The notes below the pieces were generated by a model. That model saw nothing but the letters and a program-made list of their open reading frames with translations. It had not been told where the DNA came from and did no database searches. A stretch of DNA of 64,000 bases from Streptomyces sp. NBC_01478. Lineage in GTDB: Bacteria > Actinomycetota > Actinomycetes > Streptomycetales > Streptomycetaceae. Of this stretch, positions 51,757 to 60,264 are shown in pieces. The position numbers were made by a program, and so were the translations under genes. The number at the start of each line of letters is the position of its first letter. Within the stretch, counting starts at the first letter, position 1. The DNA lies in NCBI RefSeq assembly GCF_036227225.1, contig NZ_CP109444.1, positions 9,405,501 through 9,469,500 on the forward strand. Direction: 5' to 3'.

Positions 51757-53739
51757 TCAGACCGCGGCGATCCTCCGCACCGTGTCCGCGATCGTGTCCC
51801 GCGACGGCAGCCAGACCCGCTCCAACGAGGGCGCGTACGGCGCCGGGACGGACGGCGGGGCCACACGGGTGACCGGGGCGTCCAGGTGCCAGAAGCCCTC
51901 GTCGACGGCCATCGCGGAGAGTTCGGCGCCGACGCCGAAGTCCCGTACCGCCTCGTGCGCGATGACCAGGCGGTTGGTCTTGGCGAGGGAGGCGAGGACC
52001 GTCTCGCGGTCCAGCGGGGCGATCGTGCGCAGATCGATCACCTCGACGCTGATGCCCTCACCGGCGAGCAACTCGGCCGCGGCCAGGGCGTCCTGGACCA
52101 TCCGCGACCAGGAGACCAGGGTGAGGTCGGTGCCCTCGCGGATCACCTTGGCCTTGCCGAGCGGGACCAGATGGTCGGCCGGGGGCTTGGGGCCCTTGAG
52201 GCCGTACTGGAGGCGGTTCTCGACGAAGACCACCGGGTTCGGGTCCTGGATCGCGGCGCGCAACAGGCCATAGGTGTCAGCCGGGTTGGAGGGCATCACG
52301 ACCGTCAGGCCGGGGATGTGCGCGAGCAGCGCCTCCAGGCTCTGCGAGTGCTGGCTGCCCGAGGAGCGGCCCGCGCCGAACTGGGTGCGGACGACCAGGG
52401 GCATGGAGGCCCGGCCGCCGGTCATGAAGCGGAGTTTGGCGGCCTGGTTGAGGAGCATGTCGAGACAGACGCCGATGAAGTCCATGTACATGATCTCGAC
52501 CACCGGCTTCATGCCGGCCATGGCCGCCCCCACCGCCGTACCGACGATGGCGCTCTCGCTGATCGGCGTGTCCCGCACCCGGCCGGGGAAGGCCTGGGCG
52601 AGTCCGCGGGTGAGGCCGAAGACGTTGCCGCCCGCGCCGACGTCGATCCCGGCGACGAACACGCTGGGATCGGCGGTCAGTTCATGCTCCAGCGCCAGTC
52701 GTACGGCGTCCATGGACCGGAAGATCTCGGCGTCGGCCGGGAGCGGCGCGGGCTCGGCGACGGCGAGGCGGGGGGCCGAGACGTAGTCGTGCAGGGTCTC
52801 GGGGGCCGGCTCCGGCAGGCTCCGCGCCCAGTCGATCGCCGCCTCTATCTCCTTGTCGATCTCCTCGTCCACGGCGTCGGCCGCCGCCGCGTCCAACTGG
52901 CGGCGGGCGATCAGCAGCGGGTCGCGCTCCTTGGCGGCGGCGACCTCCTCGGCGGGGCGGTAGCGCTCGGGGTCGCCCTCGTAGTGGCCGTGCCAGCGGT
53001 AGGTCTCGGCTTCGAGCAGGACCGGACCGCCGCCCGCGCGCAGCCGCGCGACCAGCCCGGTCATGGTCTGCGCCACCGCCAACACGTCGTTGCCGTCGAC
53101 GTGTTGGTACTCGATGCCGTATCCGGCGGCACGCGCGGAGAGCGGGGCGCGGTGCTGCTCGGACTCGGGGGAGAACTCGGAGTAGTGGTTGTTCTCACAG
53201 AGGAAGACGACCGGCAGATCCCATACGGCGGCCAGGTTCACCGCCTCGTGGAACATGCCCTGGGCCACCGCTCCGTCCCCGAAGAACGCCACCACCACGT
53301 CACCGGCCGCCCGGAGCTTCGCGGCGGTGGCGACCCCGGCGGCGATCGGGAGGCCGGCGCCGACGATGCCGTTCGCGCCGTAGATCCCGAGGCCGGGGTC
53401 CGCGATGTGCATCGAGCCGCCGCGGCCGTGGCAGGTGCCCGCGTCCTTGCCCATCAGCTCGGCCATCATCGACGCCGAGTCCAGGCCCTTGGCCAGGACG
53501 TGGCCGTGGCCGCGGTGGGTGGAGGTGATGCCGTCGCGTGCGCCCAGCGGCCAGCAGGCGCCGACGGCGCTCGCCTCCTGGCCGATCGACAGATGCAGGA
53601 AGCCCGGGATCTCCGTCGCCTTGTACAGCTCGGACGCCCGCTCCTCGAAGCGCCGGATGCGGCGCATCCGGCGGTACATCTCCAGGAGCCGGTCGGGCTG
53701 TGCGGAGCCGGTGCCGGTGTGGTGCGATGCCTGAGTCAT
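51757..53739 (-). CDS. 2-oxoacid dehydrogenase E1, alpha and beta subunits fused
   Basis: A 660-residue thiamine-diphosphate enzyme. Residues 1-330 form E1-alpha (HLSIGQEASAVG, GDGAVAQGMFHEAVNLAAVWD to CENN, the TPP motif; then ETYRWHGHYEGDPERYR). Residues 345-660 form E1-beta (VFVAGIDVGAGGNVFGLTRGL, RVRDTPISESAIVG, EIMYMDFIGVCLDML). No E2 or E3 gene is adjacent. It could act on a branched or short 2-oxoacid with shared E2/E3. It is divergent from the TetR gene with motif site C. Confidence 0.88.
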   Translation of the reverse strand: MTQASHHTGTGSAQPDRLLEMYRRMRRIRRFEERASELYKATEIPGFLHLSIGQEASAVGACWPLGARDGITSTHRGHGHVLAKGLDSASMMAELMGKDAGTCHGRGGSMHIADPGLGIYGANGIVGAGLPIAAGVATAAKLRAAGDVVVAFFGDGAVAQGMFHEAVNLAAVWDLPVVFLCENNHYSEFSPESEQHRAPLSARAAGYGIEYQHVDGNDVLAVAQTMTGLVARLRAGGGPVLLEAETYRWHGHYEGDPERYRPAEEVAAAKERDPLLIARRQLDAAAADAVDEEIDKEIEAAIDWARSLPEPAPETLHDYVSAPRLAVAEPAPLPADAEIFRSMDAVRLALEHELTADPSVFVAGIDVGAGGNVFGLTRGLAQAFPGRVRDTPISESAIVGTAVGAAMAGMKPVVEIMYMDFIGVCLDMLLNQAAKLRFMTGGRASMPLVVRTQFGAGRSSGSQHSQSLEALLAHIPGLTVVMPSNPADTYGLLRAAIQDPNPVVFVENRLQYGLKGPKPPADHLVPLGKAKVIREGTDLTLVSWSRMVQDALAAAELLAGEGISVEVIDLRTIAPLDRETVLASLAKTNRLVIAHEAVRDFGVGAELSAMAVDEGFWHLDAPVTRVAPPSVPAPYAPSLERVWLPSRDTIADTVRRIAAV

Positions 53740-53751
53740 ACGGTCCTCGCT

Positions 53752-53772
53752 TTAATGTACCGTTTGGTCTAG
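53752..53772 (-). promoter_or_regulatory. Shared motif, site C: TAGACCAAACGGTACATTAA
   Basis: On the minus strand this lies directly upstream of the E1 gene (13 bp from its ATG). It has the same GACC-N4-GGTACA core as the other sites. TACATT may serve as -10. Confidence 0.6.
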
Positions 53773-53880
53773 CAAACTAGAGCGACGTCCCCGGATCCGC
53801 TTCCCCCGGGCGTGCCGTGACACGGCGCCCGTGCGGACCCGGGACAGCACGCACGTCGTCACAGCCAGGGGAGAGAAGAC

Positions 53881-54594
53881 ATGCCACGACCGCCGGGTCA
53901 TGGGCCGGGCTTCGAAGTCAGACGCCAGAAGATCATCGACACCGCGGCGTCCCTGTTCGCGCAACAGGGCTACGCGGCGACCTCCATCAACGACCTGGGC
54001 CGCGCGGTCGGGCTCGCCAAGGGAGCCCTGTACTACTACATCGGCTCCAAGGAGAACCTGCTGATCGAGATCCAGTCGCGGGTGCTCGGCCCGCTGCTGG
54101 CCCGCGCCAAGGAGATCGCGGCCCTCGACGAGGTGCCCCTGCTGCGGCTGCGGCTGCTGTCCGAGTCGCTGCTGACGATCATCTTCCGCCGGCTCGACCA
54201 CATCTGGGTCTACGAGCACGACTACCGCAGCCTCAGCGGCGACGAACTGGAGATCGTGCTGCGGCAGCGCGCCGACTTCGAGCACCTGATCACCGGCCTG
54301 CTCACCGAGGCCGTCGAGGAGGGCAGCTTCCGCGCGGTCGAACCGCACCTGGCCACCCTGCAGTTCCTCAACCTGCACAACCACACCTACCAGTGGGTGC
54401 GTCCCGGCGGCAGTTGGGACGCCGCGTTCCTGTCGGGCGAGTACTGCTCGACCCTGTTCCGCGGTTTCGCCGCGTCCGTCGGCGACCTGCCCGATGTGGA
54501 GGCGCTGGCCACCGAGTTCAAGCGGGCCAGGCCCGAACTGCCCCTCGATCCCGAGGCGTTGTGGGAGTCGGAGTCGGTCTCCGTCGCGAGCTGA
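53881..54594 (+). CDS. TetR/AcrR family regulator, KstR2-like
   Basis: A 237-residue repressor. VRRQKIIDTAASLFAQQGYAATSI then DLGRAVGLAKGALYYYIGSKENLL is the HTH. The C-terminal domain with FRRLDHIWVYEHDYRSLSGDELEIVLRQRADFE and HNHTYQWVRPGGSW fits the KstR2/FadR-like branch that binds acyl-CoA ligands. It is the only regulator gene among the catabolic genes, so it is the best candidate for binding the four shared sites. Confidence 0.87.
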   Translation: MPRPPGHGPGFEVRRQKIIDTAASLFAQQGYAATSINDLGRAVGLAKGALYYYIGSKENLLIEIQSRVLGPLLARAKEIAALDEVPLLRLRLLSESLLTIIFRRLDHIWVYEHDYRSLSGDELEIVLRQRADFEHLITGLLTEAVEEGSFRAVEPHLATLQFLNLHNHTYQWVRPGGSWDAAFLSGEYCSTLFRGFAASVGDLPDVEALATEFKRARPELPLDPEALWESESVSVAS

Positions 54595-54643
54595 CCGGAT
54601 CCGCGGTGCGCCGCCGCTTCGGCGCACCGCGGGACCCGTCGCC

Positions 54644-55798
54644 TCACGCGCCCTTGACGAGGGCCTTGGCGATGACATTGCGCTGGATCTCGTTGGTGCC
54701 CTCGCCGATCTCCAGGATCTTGGCGTCGGCGTAGAAACGGGAGATCTCCGACTCGCGTACGTAGCCGTACCCGCCGTGGATCTGAAGTGCCTGCGAGGCC
54801 GCCCGGTTGGCGACCTCGGAGGCGTACAGCTTGGCCATCGCGGCCTCCGTGCTGTGCGGGCGGCCCTGGTCGGCGAGCCACGCGGCGCGGTAGACCATCC
54901 AGCGGGCCGCCTGGTACTCCGTACCGATGTCGGCGATCTTGTGCGCCACGGCCTGGAAGTCCGACAGCGGACGCCCGAACTGGTGCCGTTCCTTGGCGTG
55001 TTTGATCGCGAGGCCCAGCGCCGCCTTGGCCAGCGAGAGCCCCAGCGCGGCCACGCTGATCCGGCCGCCGTCGAGCACGGACAGGAACTGCCGCAGGCCG
55101 TTGCCCTCCTCGCCGATCAGATGGTCGTCGGAGACCCAGCAGTCGGTGAACACCAACTCCCTTGTGTCCATGGCGTGCCAGCCGAGCTTCTTCAGCTTCG
55201 CGCCGACCGTGTAACCGGGCGTGCCCGTCGGGACGTAGAAGGTCGCGTAGCCCTTACGGCCGTCCGCGCCCTTGCCGGTCGTGGCCAGCAGGGTGACGCC
55301 CTGGCTGATGTCGGTGCCCGCGTTGGTGATGAACATCTTCGTGCCGTTGATCACCCAACCCCCGTCCGCCCGGCGGGCGGTGGTCGCGATACCGGCCGCG
55401 TCGGAGCCGGCCTCCGGCTCGGTCAGCCCGAACGCGCCGATCGCCTCGCCCTTCGCCAGGGGGGTCAGCCAGCGGTGCTTCTGCTCCTCGGTGCCGTACG
55501 CGAGCAACGGCAGCGTGCCGATCGTCGAGTGCGCGTTCCACGAGGAGGCCACCGACTGGTCGGCGGCGCCGAGTTCCTCCATCACCGCGACATAGGTGAC
55601 CGTGTCCGAGCCCGCCCCGCCGTACTCCTCCGGCACCAGCATGCCCATCAGGCCGAGTTCGCCGAGCTTGGTGAAGATCTTGGTGGGGAAGATCTCGTTC
55701 TCGGACCACTCGGCCGCGTGGGGCGTGATCTCGTTGGCCGCGAACTCGCGGACCATGTCCTGGAGAGCGAGGGTCTCCTCGGGCAGGTCGAAGTCCAT
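54644..55798 (-). CDS. Acyl-CoA dehydrogenase
   Basis: A 384-residue flavin enzyme. [17 protein letters not shown] and [11 protein letters not shown] are the ACAD signatures 1 region. [19 protein letters not shown], then [34 protein letters not shown], complete the fold; the catalytic glutamate is in the EGTNEIQ region, as in short-chain and branched-chain types. Its start is 1 bp from the stop of the alcohol dehydrogenase gene, so the two form an operon. Confidence 0.9.
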   Translation of the reverse strand: MDFDLPEETLALQDMVREFAANEITPHAAEWSENEIFPTKIFTKLGELGLMGMLVPEEYGGAGSDTVTYVAVMEELGAADQSVASSWNAHSTIGTLPLLAYGTEEQKHRWLTPLAKGEAIGAFGLTEPEAGSDAAGIATTARRADGGWVINGTKMFITNAGTDISQGVTLLATTGKGADGRKGYATFYVPTGTPGYTVGAKLKKLGWHAMDTRELVFTDCWVSDDHLIGEEGNGLRQFLSVLDGGRISVAALGLSLAKAALGLAIKHAKERHQFGRPLSDFQAVAHKIADIGTEYQAARWMVYRAAWLADQGRPHSTEAAMAKLYASEVANRAASQALQIHGGYGYVRESEISRFYADAKILEIGEGTNEIQRNVIAKALVKGA

Positions 55799-55799
55799 G

Positions 55800-56858
55800 T
55801 CACAGTCCCTTCGGGGTCAGCAGCACCTTCAGGTGCTTGGCCCGGTCGGCGGCCAGGTCCTCGAAGACACCGGCTCCTCCCGAGAGCGGAAAACGGCCGG
55901 TGATCAGGGCGGAGGCATCCAGTCGTCCGGTGCTCATCAGATCGATCACGCGCGGGATGTCGAAGTTGTAGCCGAGCGTGCCGACCACCGACCGCTCGTA
56001 GAACACGAGTTGGCCCATGTCGAACTCGACGCTGCCGTGCCCTACCCCGGCCAGCACGACCCGTCCGCCGCGCCGGACGATCGAGACGGCCTGGCCCGCG
56101 AGGGCGGGCACGCCGGTCGCGTCGATGACGACGTCCGGGCCGATGCGGTTCGTTCGCACGAACACCTCGCGCCGTACGTCCGTCGCACGCGGGTCGAAGG
56201 CCTCGGTGACGCCGATGCCGAGCAGCATCTCGCGGCGGCCCGCGAGGGGTTCGCTCACGAACAGGCCTGCGGCGCCCGCGATTTGGGCCGCGAGGACGAC
56301 GGCTACGCCGATCGGGCCGCCGCCGACCACGAGGACGTTGTCGCCCGGCTTGACCCCGGCGCGGGTCACGGCGTGCAGCCCGACCGCCAACGGCTCTGCC
56401 ACGGCGGCGAGTTCGTCGCTCACGTTGTCCGGGAGGCGGGTCAGGCCGGCCAGCGGGACGGTGACGCGTTCTGCGAAGGCGCCGGGGGAAGCGAGGCCTA
56501 CCGAGCCGCTCTTGGGGCAGATGTGGTACTCGCCCCTTGTGCACCAGAAGCAGGTGCCGCAGCGCCAGACCGGGTCTGCGGTGACGCGGTCTCCGATGGT
56601 GATGCCCGGCGCGTCCGCTCCCAACGCGACTACTGTGCCGCTGAGTTCGTGGCCCAGGGCGAGGGGTGGCTTGGTGCCGGTGAGGGGGTGGGGGCCCTCT
56701 CGGATCATGTGGGGGCCTTCTAGGTACTCGTGCAGGTCTGTGCCGCAGACTCCGCACCACGTCACCTCTACGACGGCCTCGTGTGGGGCGGGGTCAGGGG
56801 GTTCGGCGACCTCTTCGAAACGCAGATCTTGTGCACCGTGCCAGACGAGTGCCTGCAT
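55800..56858 (-). CDS. Zinc-dependent alcohol dehydrogenase (butanediol-dehydrogenase-like)
   Basis: A 352-residue MDR enzyme. CGVCGTDLHEYLEGP carries the catalytic zinc cysteine, ALGHELSGTVVALG the GHE motif, and CGTCFWCTRGEYHICP the structural zinc cysteines. VLVVGGGPIGVAVVLAAQ is the NAD-binding motif. The overall pattern is close to 2,3-butanediol or sorbitol-type dehydrogenases. First gene of the pair with the acyl-CoA dehydrogenase. Confidence 0.9.
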   Translation of the reverse strand: MQALVWHGAQDLRFEEVAEPPDPAPHEAVVEVTWCGVCGTDLHEYLEGPHMIREGPHPLTGTKPPLALGHELSGTVVALGADAPGITIGDRVTADPVWRCGTCFWCTRGEYHICPKSGSVGLASPGAFAERVTVPLAGLTRLPDNVSDELAAVAEPLAVGLHAVTRAGVKPGDNVLVVGGGPIGVAVVLAAQIAGAAGLFVSEPLAGRREMLLGIGVTEAFDPRATDVRREVFVRTNRIGPDVVIDATGVPALAGQAVSIVRRGGRVVLAGVGHGSVEFDMGQLVFYERSVVGTLGYNFDIPRVIDLMSTGRLDASALITGRFPLSGGAGVFEDLAADRAKHLKVLLTPKGL

Positions 56859-56887
56859 GTTTTCCGCCCCTTTCGTATCGTTTTTGT

Positions 56888-56941
56888 CTGCGGGCCCGGT
56901 GGGGGCTGGTCGCGCAGTTCCCCGCGCCCCTTAAGGGGCGC
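56888..56941. repeat. Dispersed Streptomyces intergenic repeat
   Basis: It contains GCTGGTCGCGCAGTTCCCCG and CGCCCCTTAAGGGGCGC, an element I recognise as very common in Streptomyces intergenic DNA, often as part of a stem-loop. Here it sits between the alcohol dehydrogenase and enoyl-CoA hydratase genes and supplies the latter's TAA stop. Confidence 0.7.
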
Positions 56942-57695
56942 TTTTCTTACGCCTGTTGAGAAATGAGCGGAGGCCCGTCGTTGCGTCCTCTGTGCCGAAC
57001 ACGCCTGTGAACAGGGAGCGTTCAAGAGCCAGGCCCGCCGCCATGCTTGCGTCCGTGCCGTGGTCGACCGCCTCTTTGATCGCTTCCAGGGCTGCCGGTG
57101 GGCCCTCGGACAGGAGGCGGGCGTAGGTCTGGGCGGCCTTCAGGGCCTCGCCCGTGGGGACGACCTCGTCGACCAGGCCCAGTCGTAGCGCCTCCTCCGC
57201 CTTGACCCTGCGGCCGGTCATCAGGAGGTTCTTCGCGCGGGACGGGCCGATCAGGCGGGACAGGCGTTGGGTGCCGCCGGAGCCGGGCATGATGCCTAGC
57301 TGCACTTCCGGCTGGGCGAAGACCGCGTCCTCTGCTGCCACCCGGTAGTCGGCGGCCAGGGCCAGTTCCATGCCGCCGCCGAGGGCGTAGCCGGTGACCG
57401 CCGCGATCACCGGCATGGGCAACCGCGATACCTCGTCGAAGGTGCGTTGCAACGCGCGGTTCCAGCCCCGTATCTCCTCCGGGCCCATCGCGGCCAGGGC
57501 CTTGATGTCGGCGCCCGCGGCGAAGAGGCGTTCGCCGCCGTAGAGGACCACGGCCCGTACCGCGGGGGAGTCGGCCAGCTCGCGTACGCGGGCGGACAGC
57601 TCCTCTCTCTGCGGGGAGTCGAAGGCGTTCATCGGCGGGTTGTCGAGGCGGAGCGTGACGACCGGTCCTTCGGTGTCCAGCCGGATGCGTGGCAC
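56931..57695 (-). CDS. Enoyl-CoA hydratase/isomerase
   Basis: A 254-residue crotonase-fold enzyme. VTLRLDNPPMNAFDSPQREEL, FAAGADIKALAAMGPEE (oxyanion hole) and ALGGGMELALAADYRVAAEDAVFAQPE (catalytic glutamate region) are present. GIMPGSGGTQRLSRLIG and SEGPPAALEAIKEAV also follow the family. GTG 57695 is chosen because GAGGAGGGTTCC precedes it; an ATG at 57791 would add an unrelated basic tail. The C-terminal residues KKSAP and the stop come from the dispersed repeat. Confidence 0.88.
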   Translation of the reverse strand: MPRIRLDTEGPVVTLRLDNPPMNAFDSPQREELSARVRELADSPAVRAVVLYGGERLFAAGADIKALAAMGPEEIRGWNRALQRTFDEVSRLPMPVIAAVTGYALGGGMELALAADYRVAAEDAVFAQPEVQLGIMPGSGGTQRLSRLIGPSRAKNLLMTGRRVKAEEALRLGLVDEVVPTGEALKAAQTYARLLSEGPPAALEAIKEAVDHGTDASMAAGLALERSLFTGVFGTEDATTGLRSFLNRRKKSAP

Positions 57696-57799
57696 GTAGG
57701 AACCCTCCTCGTCGGTGGAAGCGGCGGAAGCGGCGGCACGTGCGCTCGGGTGGTTGTCGATGTGCACGTGCCGTCGTAAAGTGCGGCTCATAGGTTTTA

Positions 57800-57820
57800 T
57801 AGACCAAGGGGTACACTAAA
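57800..57820. promoter_or_regulatory. Shared motif, site D: TAGACCAAGGGGTACACTAA
   Basis: It lies in the divergent enoyl-CoA hydratase / acyl-CoA ligase promoter. The same GACC-N4-GGTACA core is followed by an AT-rich stretch. Confidence 0.6.
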
Positions 57821-57836
57821 TTATGTGAGTGGGCAA

Positions 57837-57848
57837 CCGACCGGTCGG
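57837..57848. promoter_or_regulatory. Palindrome CCGACCGGTCGG
   Basis: A perfect 12-bp palindrome 18 bp downstream of site D and 70 bp before the ligase start. A second possible operator, parallel to the double arrangement at the BVMO promoter. Confidence 0.5.
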
Positions 57849-57918
57849 GATCCGGTTTGCCCCATGAGCCGTGGTCGAGCCGTGTTCAGCGCCGAACACC
57901 ACAGAGCGAGAGTGAGCC

Positions 57919-59454
57919 GTGCACAATTTCGCGAGCATCCTCGATTACCACCTGGCGCAGCGGCCCGACGCCGTGGCCGTCGTCCAGGACGAGCGTTCTC
58001 TGACCGTCCGTCAACTGCACGAGCGCGTGAACCAGTTGGCGGCGGGCCTGGCCGAGCTGGGCGTCGGGCGCGGCGATGTCGTAGGTCTGCTGCTCTACAA
58101 CCAGCCGGAGTTCCTGGAACTGGTGCACGCCACCAACCGGCTCGGCGCGGTGTTCCTGCCGCTCAACTACCGCCTCTCCGAAGAGGAGTGGCAGTACATC
58201 CTGGGGCACGCCCAGGCCAAGGTGATCGTCACCGAGCCGGAGTTCGTCCGGGCGGTCGAGCGCAGCGCCGGGTGTCTGACGGATCTGGAGCACCGGATTC
58301 TGATCGGTGGGGGCGAGCCGCCCGAGGAGCCGTGGACCGACTACGAGGAGTTGCTCGCCCGGCACAAGGGGGAGCGGGTGGAGCCCGTGGACGTCGAACT
58401 CGACGATCTTCAGCGGCTCATGTACACCTCCGGGACCACGTCACGTCCCAAGGGCGTTCGCATCACCTACGGAAACCTCGAGGCCAAGAACCTCGCGCAC
58501 ATCGTCCACTTCGGTCTTACGGCGGCGGACACCACGCTGGTGTGCGGCCCGCTCTATCACGTGGGCGGTCTGGACATGCCTGCCCTCGGGGTCCTCCACG
58601 CGGGCGGGAGCGTCGTACTTCAGCGGAAGTTCGATCCGCAGGGTGTCCTGGACGCGATCGAGAAGCACCGGGTCACCAACGTGTGGCTGGCGCCCGCCAT
58701 GGTCAACGCGGTGCTTGAGGTGCCCAACCGGGAGGAGTACGACACCAGCTCGGTCCGCTTCATCCTCGGTGGTGGCGAGAAGACTCCCGAACCGGTGCTG
58801 CGGCGCGTCATGACCGCGTTCCCCAACGCCTGGTTCGCCGACGCCTACGGCCTGACCGAGACCGTCTCCGGCGACACCTTCCTCGACCGCGAGCACGCGC
58901 TGTCCAAGCTGGGCTCGGTCGGGCGTCCCGTGCCGCACACGCGCGTGCGGATCGTCGACGACACGGGCGTCGAGGTTCCGGCCGGTGAGCTCGGCGAGAT
59001 CACCCTGCGCGGGCCGAAGGTCTTCGCCGGGTACTGGCGGGACGAGAAGGCCACGGCGGCGGCCCTGCGGGACGGCTGGTTCCACACCGGCGACATCGGG
59101 CACGTCGACGAGGACGGCTTCCTCTACATCGACGACCGGAAGAAGGACATGATCGTCTCGGGCGGCGAGAACATCGCCACGCCCGAGGTGGAGCGCGTGC
59201 TGTACGAGCACCCGGCCGTTCTGGAGGCCGCCGTGGTCGGGCTCAACCATCCCCGCTGGGGTGAAGTCCCGCGCGCGTTCGTGGTGTTCAGGCCCGGCGA
59301 GGGCGCCGGCGCGGAGGAGCTGCGGGAGTTCTGCCGGGCCCGTCTCGCCAAGTTCAAGGTGCCGGCCCGCTTCGACATCGTCGACGAACTGCCCCGCACC
59401 CCGTCCGGCAAGGTCCTCAAGCGGACCCTGCGCGACATCCCCGCGGAGGGCTGA
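57919..59454 (+). CDS. Acyl-CoA synthetase (AMP-binding, class I adenylate-forming)
   Basis: A 511-residue ligase activating a carboxylic acid with ATP and CoA. LMYTSGTTSRPKGVRITYGN is the P-loop A3 motif, FADAYGLTETVSGD is A5, DGWFHTGDIGHVDEDGFLYIDDRKKDMIVSGGENI-type A7/A8 (in pieces GWFHTGDIGHVDEDG and DRKKDMIVSGGENI), and RTPSGKVLKRTLRD is A10 with the catalytic lysine. GTG start. It is followed after 3 bp by an SDR gene. It probably activates the acid released after ring opening. Confidence 0.9.
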   Translation: MHNFASILDYHLAQRPDAVAVVQDERSLTVRQLHERVNQLAAGLAELGVGRGDVVGLLLYNQPEFLELVHATNRLGAVFLPLNYRLSEEEWQYILGHAQAKVIVTEPEFVRAVERSAGCLTDLEHRILIGGGEPPEEPWTDYEELLARHKGERVEPVDVELDDLQRLMYTSGTTSRPKGVRITYGNLEAKNLAHIVHFGLTAADTTLVCGPLYHVGGLDMPALGVLHAGGSVVLQRKFDPQGVLDAIEKHRVTNVWLAPAMVNAVLEVPNREEYDTSSVRFILGGGEKTPEPVLRRVMTAFPNAWFADAYGLTETVSGDTFLDREHALSKLGSVGRPVPHTRVRIVDDTGVEVPAGELGEITLRGPKVFAGYWRDEKATAAALRDGWFHTGDIGHVDEDGFLYIDDRKKDMIVSGGENIATPEVERVLYEHPAVLEAAVVGLNHPRWGEVPRAFVVFRPGEGAGAEELREFCRARLAKFKVPARFDIVDELPRTPSGKVLKRTLRDIPAEG

Positions 59455-59457
59455 GTC

Positions 59458-60255
59458 ATGGCGGCATCGAACGACGTGAATGATGTGAATGACGTGAATG
59501 CCCAACTCCGGCTCGACGGGCGGACGGTGTGGGTGACGGGTGCGGGGAAGGGACTCGGGCGGGCGATCGCCGTCGCGCTGTCCCAGGCGGGTGCCACCGT
59601 GGCCGCAACGGCCCGTACCGCGGCGGACCTTGAGAGCCTGGAGGCCGAACTCGCGGCCCACGGCGGCAAGGTGCTGGTCCTGCCCGGCTCGGTCGCCGAC
59701 TCCGCCGCCGTACGGACCATCGTCGAGCGCATCACCGACGGCACCGGCCGTCTCGACGCGGTCGTCAACTGCGCCGGTACGAGCCCGCACTTCACCCGCA
59801 GCGAGCGGGTCACCGACGAGGACTGGCAGCAGGTCCTCGACGTCAATCTCCAAGGCACCTTCTACTGCTGCCGCGAGGCCGGCAAGGTGATGCTGGAGCA
59901 GCGCTCGGGCTCGATCGTCAACGTCTCCTCGGTGCACGCCCGCACCGGCTTCGAGCGGATCGCCGCCTACGCGGCCAGCAAGGGCGGGGTCGAGGCCCTC
60001 ACCAAGTCCCTCGCCGTGGAGTGGGCCGATCGCGGGGTGCGGGTCAACGCCCTCGCGCCCGGCTACTTCCACACCGACCTCAGCTCCGGCCTGCTGGCCA
60101 GCCGCTGGGGTGAACGCATCGTCGACAGCACGCCGTTGGGCCGCGTCGGCGACGTGGCGGAACTCGGCGGCGCCGCCGTCTTCCTCGCCTCCGACGCCTC
60201 CCGCTTCGTCACCGGCACGACCCTCACGGTGGACGGCGGCTGGACCGCGCGGTAG
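59458..60255 (+). CDS. Short-chain dehydrogenase/reductase
   Basis: A 265-residue SDR. VWVTGAGKGLGRAIAVALSQAG, NCAGTSP, VNVSSVHARTG and YAASKGGVEALTKSLAVEW carry the usual motifs, and it ends GTTLTVDGGW. The N-terminus contains NDVNDVNDV, encoded by three 9-bp repeats (59470-59496), ahead of the conserved fold. It is cotranscribed with the acyl-CoA ligase. Confidence 0.88.
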   Translation: MAASNDVNDVNDVNAQLRLDGRTVWVTGAGKGLGRAIAVALSQAGATVAATARTAADLESLEAELAAHGGKVLVLPGSVADSAAVRTIVERITDGTGRLDAVVNCAGTSPHFTRSERVTDEDWQQVLDVNLQGTFYCCREAGKVMLEQRSGSIVNVSSVHARTGFERIAAYAASKGGVEALTKSLAVEWADRGVRVNALAPGYFHTDLSSGLLASRWGERIVDSTPLGRVGDVAELGGAAVFLASDASRFVTGTTLTVDGGWTAR

Positions 60256-60264
60256 CGCCCGCGC

